From positions 1 to 5,712 of the forward strand of contig CANRMV010000071.1 of the NCBI GenBank assembly GCA_947631875.1: a DNA stretch of 5,712 nucleotides. Reading direction: 5' to 3'. The notes under the pieces are model-generated. The model was given only the letters and a program-made list of their open reading frames with translations. It ran no database searches and was not told the DNA's origin. The first letter of the stretch is position 1. Every line of letters starts with the position of its first letter. This DNA comes from an uncultured Clostridia bacterium (lineage in GTDB: Bacteria; Bacillota; Clostridia; Christensenellales; UBA1242). The translations under genes and the position numbers were made by a program. Below are positions 4,262 through 5,712 of this stretch, piece by piece.

Positions 4262-5680
4262 TTATTCGCCAACAAACACATCCTCATCGGCGTGATTATG
4301 TATAAAATCAAGATATCTTTTAACAGATTTTGCGGCAATCGGTGTGAAATAGTGATAAGTGCAGCAAACATTAAACCCAAACTTTTCAACAGGTTTAAGA
4401 GAATGCACATGCCCAAAAAGAGTTAAACAGTCCTTTGCGTGATTTGTTGGTTTGTGCGTGAGCAGCACCCTTTCGCCCAAAATCTCCTCCGGCAAATACA
4501 TTTTATTTCTAACAACATCGGCAAAACCCAAGCCCATCAATTTTTTTCTAAATGGTTCAAATTTTTCGAAATCCCTTTCTTCATAATTTCCACAAATGAG
4601 AATAATTTTTCCGTTTAACTGTTTAACAAATTCGTAATCGCCAAAGTCGCCAAGATGATAAACAATGTCGTTTATGCCAACAACGCTATTCCAACGCCTA
4701 ACAATTTCGCTGTTCATTTCGGCAACGGTTTCAAAAGGCACTTGCTTCAATCTCACTTTGCGCTCATGGTTGAAATGCGTGTCGGAGGTGAAAAAAATGT
4801 TTGGCTTAAACACCTTGCTTTCAACAGAATTTATGGAATTTAAAAAATCCAACCAAACAAAAGAATATTTTGGCAACTCCAAAATCTCTGTAACCTTCCT
4901 ATTTTTAGGCACTTTTACCAAATTTTCTTTGTCAAGAAGTTTACCATCCACATCTTTTGTTAAAAACTTTTCTGCATGCAATACATAGCAAATTGGTGCT
5001 ATGTCATAAATTGCTTTGATTTCCTTTTCCCTTTTTATGTATTCAAACCTGTCAAAAAGCGTTTTGAGAAAGTCCGTCACAGGATTTTTGATTGTGTTTT
5101 CAAAAAATTCATATTTAGATGTTACAACCGAACGTGCTAAATAAGAAGGCAAAACCGTAAATTTTGCCTCGCTTGACAGAACCTCATAAAAAGCATCTTT
5201 GTCATTGGAAAAATTGGTGTCACTAAACTTATCTAAAAGAAGGTTTCCCGTTCCAAGCCAAACAATTTTAAGTTTTTTTGCAATTTCTGGCTTAATCCTC
5301 ATTGCCATTGCAACATTTGTCAGCGGCCCCAAGCAACAGATGGTGAAATTTCTTTCAGTTTTGGCAAGTTCCAAAATTTTTTCAACCGCAGGATTTGAAG
5401 AATTATAGCCCTCCGACAAAAAGCCATCACACCCCAAAAGCACGGGGATTTTTTCATCATGAAAAGCCCCAAACAGCCTGATGATGTGGTTTGTTTCGTT
5501 TTTGCTGTCAATAAGCCCGTCTCTTATTGAAAGATGTGGCGCGTGTGAAGGAAAAGGTGCGATTGTAATTCCCAAAATTTGCAAGTCCTCCTTTCTGGAC
5601 AAAGCATAACAAATTGCAAATTGGTCATCAATCTCATTGCAAACATCTGTGTCAATCAAAACCTTAATTTTTTTGCTCAT
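4262..5680 (-). CDS. Nucleoside hydrolase - metallophosphoesterase fusion protein
   Basis: A 472-residue cytoplasmic protein with no signal peptide and two enzymatic domains. Residues about 5-285 are an inosine/uridine-preferring nucleoside hydrolase: the aspartate cluster IDTDVCNEIDDQ (9-20), CLGPLTNVAMA (116-126), WLGTG (141-145), NFSND (156-160) and YDIAPI (225-230). Such enzymes split the ribose-base bond using calcium. Residues about 293-457 are a calcineurin-like metallophosphoesterase: FTSDTHFNHE (297-306), LGDFGD (343-348), CGNYE (363-367), LLTHKP (406-411) and FGHVHS (422-427). Nearly all metal ligands are present (D300, H302, D345, N365, H409, H424, H426), but the usual GNH[D/E] His is Tyr366. 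Typical members of each family are stand-alone. The ATG at 5680 is preferred because the hydrolase motif begins right after it; there is no ribosome binding site, and an extended -10 lies only 7 bases upstream. No GC-rich terminator follows. A plausible role is nucleotide dephosphorylation followed by base release, but substrates cannot be read from sequence. Confidence 0.9.
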   Translation of the reverse strand: MSKKIKVLIDTDVCNEIDDQFAICYALSRKEDLQILGITIAPFPSHAPHLSIRDGLIDSKNETNHIIRLFGAFHDEKIPVLLGCDGFLSEGYNSSNPAVEKILELAKTERNFTICCLGPLTNVAMAMRIKPEIAKKLKIVWLGTGNLLLDKFSDTNFSNDKDAFYEVLSSEAKFTVLPSYLARSVVTSKYEFFENTIKNPVTDFLKTLFDRFEYIKREKEIKAIYDIAPICYVLHAEKFLTKDVDGKLLDKENLVKVPKNRKVTEILELPKYSFVWLDFLNSINSVESKVFKPNIFFTSDTHFNHERKVRLKQVPFETVAEMNSEIVRRWNSVVGINDIVYHLGDFGDYEFVKQLNGKIILICGNYEERDFEKFEPFRKKLMGLGFADVVRNKMYLPEEILGERVLLTHKPTNHAKDCLTLFGHVHSLKPVEKFGFNVCCTYHYFTPIAAKSVKRYLDFIHNHADEDVFVGE

Positions 5681-5687
5681 ATGGATT

Positions 5688-5696
5688 ATTATAACA
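5688..5696 (-). promoter_or_regulatory. Extended -10 promoter of the fusion gene (probably leaderless mRNA)
   Basis: The minus strand reads TGTTATAAT, then AATCCAT, then ATG. Transcription should start at about 5682-5680, on or within two bases of the start codon. The -35 position would fall at about 5711 or above, at or beyond the window edge, so it cannot be judged. Confidence 0.6.
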
Positions 5697-5712
5697 AAAA
5701 ACTGCAATTAAA

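Noticed and set aside
4655..5408. Plus-strand open frames opposite the fusion gene
   Set aside because: They are shadows of a strongly conserved coding strand and show no family resemblance.

Overview
The window looks like chromosomal DNA from a low-GC Gram-positive bacterium, most likely an uncultured, Clostridia-like member of the Bacillota. The reasons are AAGGAG-type ribosome binding sites, TTGACA/TATAAT promoters, an AT-rich background, CCA ends encoded in every tRNA gene, a Firmicutes-style rRNA boxA, and the 5' third of a bacterial 16S gene. No finer placement is safe from this sequence alone. Every gene seen lies on the minus strand, so transcription runs from high to low coordinates.

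Layout in transcription order. (1) 5680-4262: a two-domain protein joining a nucleoside hydrolase to a calcineurin-like metallophosphoesterase, with an extended -10 box so close to the start codon that the mRNA is probably leaderless. (2) 4200-3457: a six-gene tRNA operon (Pro, Ile2/Met-CAT, Asp, Phe, Tyr, Thr) with a canonical promoter, small hairpins in its spacers and an intrinsic terminator. (3) 3311-2230: a promoter followed by a nucleoside deaminase and a histidine phosphatase, 17 bases apart. Each is interrupted by a frameshift at a run of G on the coding strand (8 G and 9 G). (4) 2216-803: a promoter and a 450-residue protein made of two complete cytidylate kinase units in tandem, ending in a terminator that contains its stop codon. 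(5) 713-1: an rRNA promoter, a 5' hairpin and boxA, a leader of about 315 bases with further hairpins, and the first ~362 bases of 16S rRNA, which runs off the window.

The four protein genes share a theme: cleavage, deamination, dephosphorylation and phosphorylation of nucleosides and nucleotides. This suggests salvage or housecleaning around pyrimidine/purine pools next to the translation machinery. That functional link is inference; only the deaminase and phosphatase are clearly in one operon.

The points most worth checking are the hydrolase-phosphoesterase fusion, the double cytidylate kinase, the paired G-tract frameshifts (phase variation, decay or assembly error), and an inverted 22-base copy of the tRNA-Thr anticodon arm just past the tRNA terminator.
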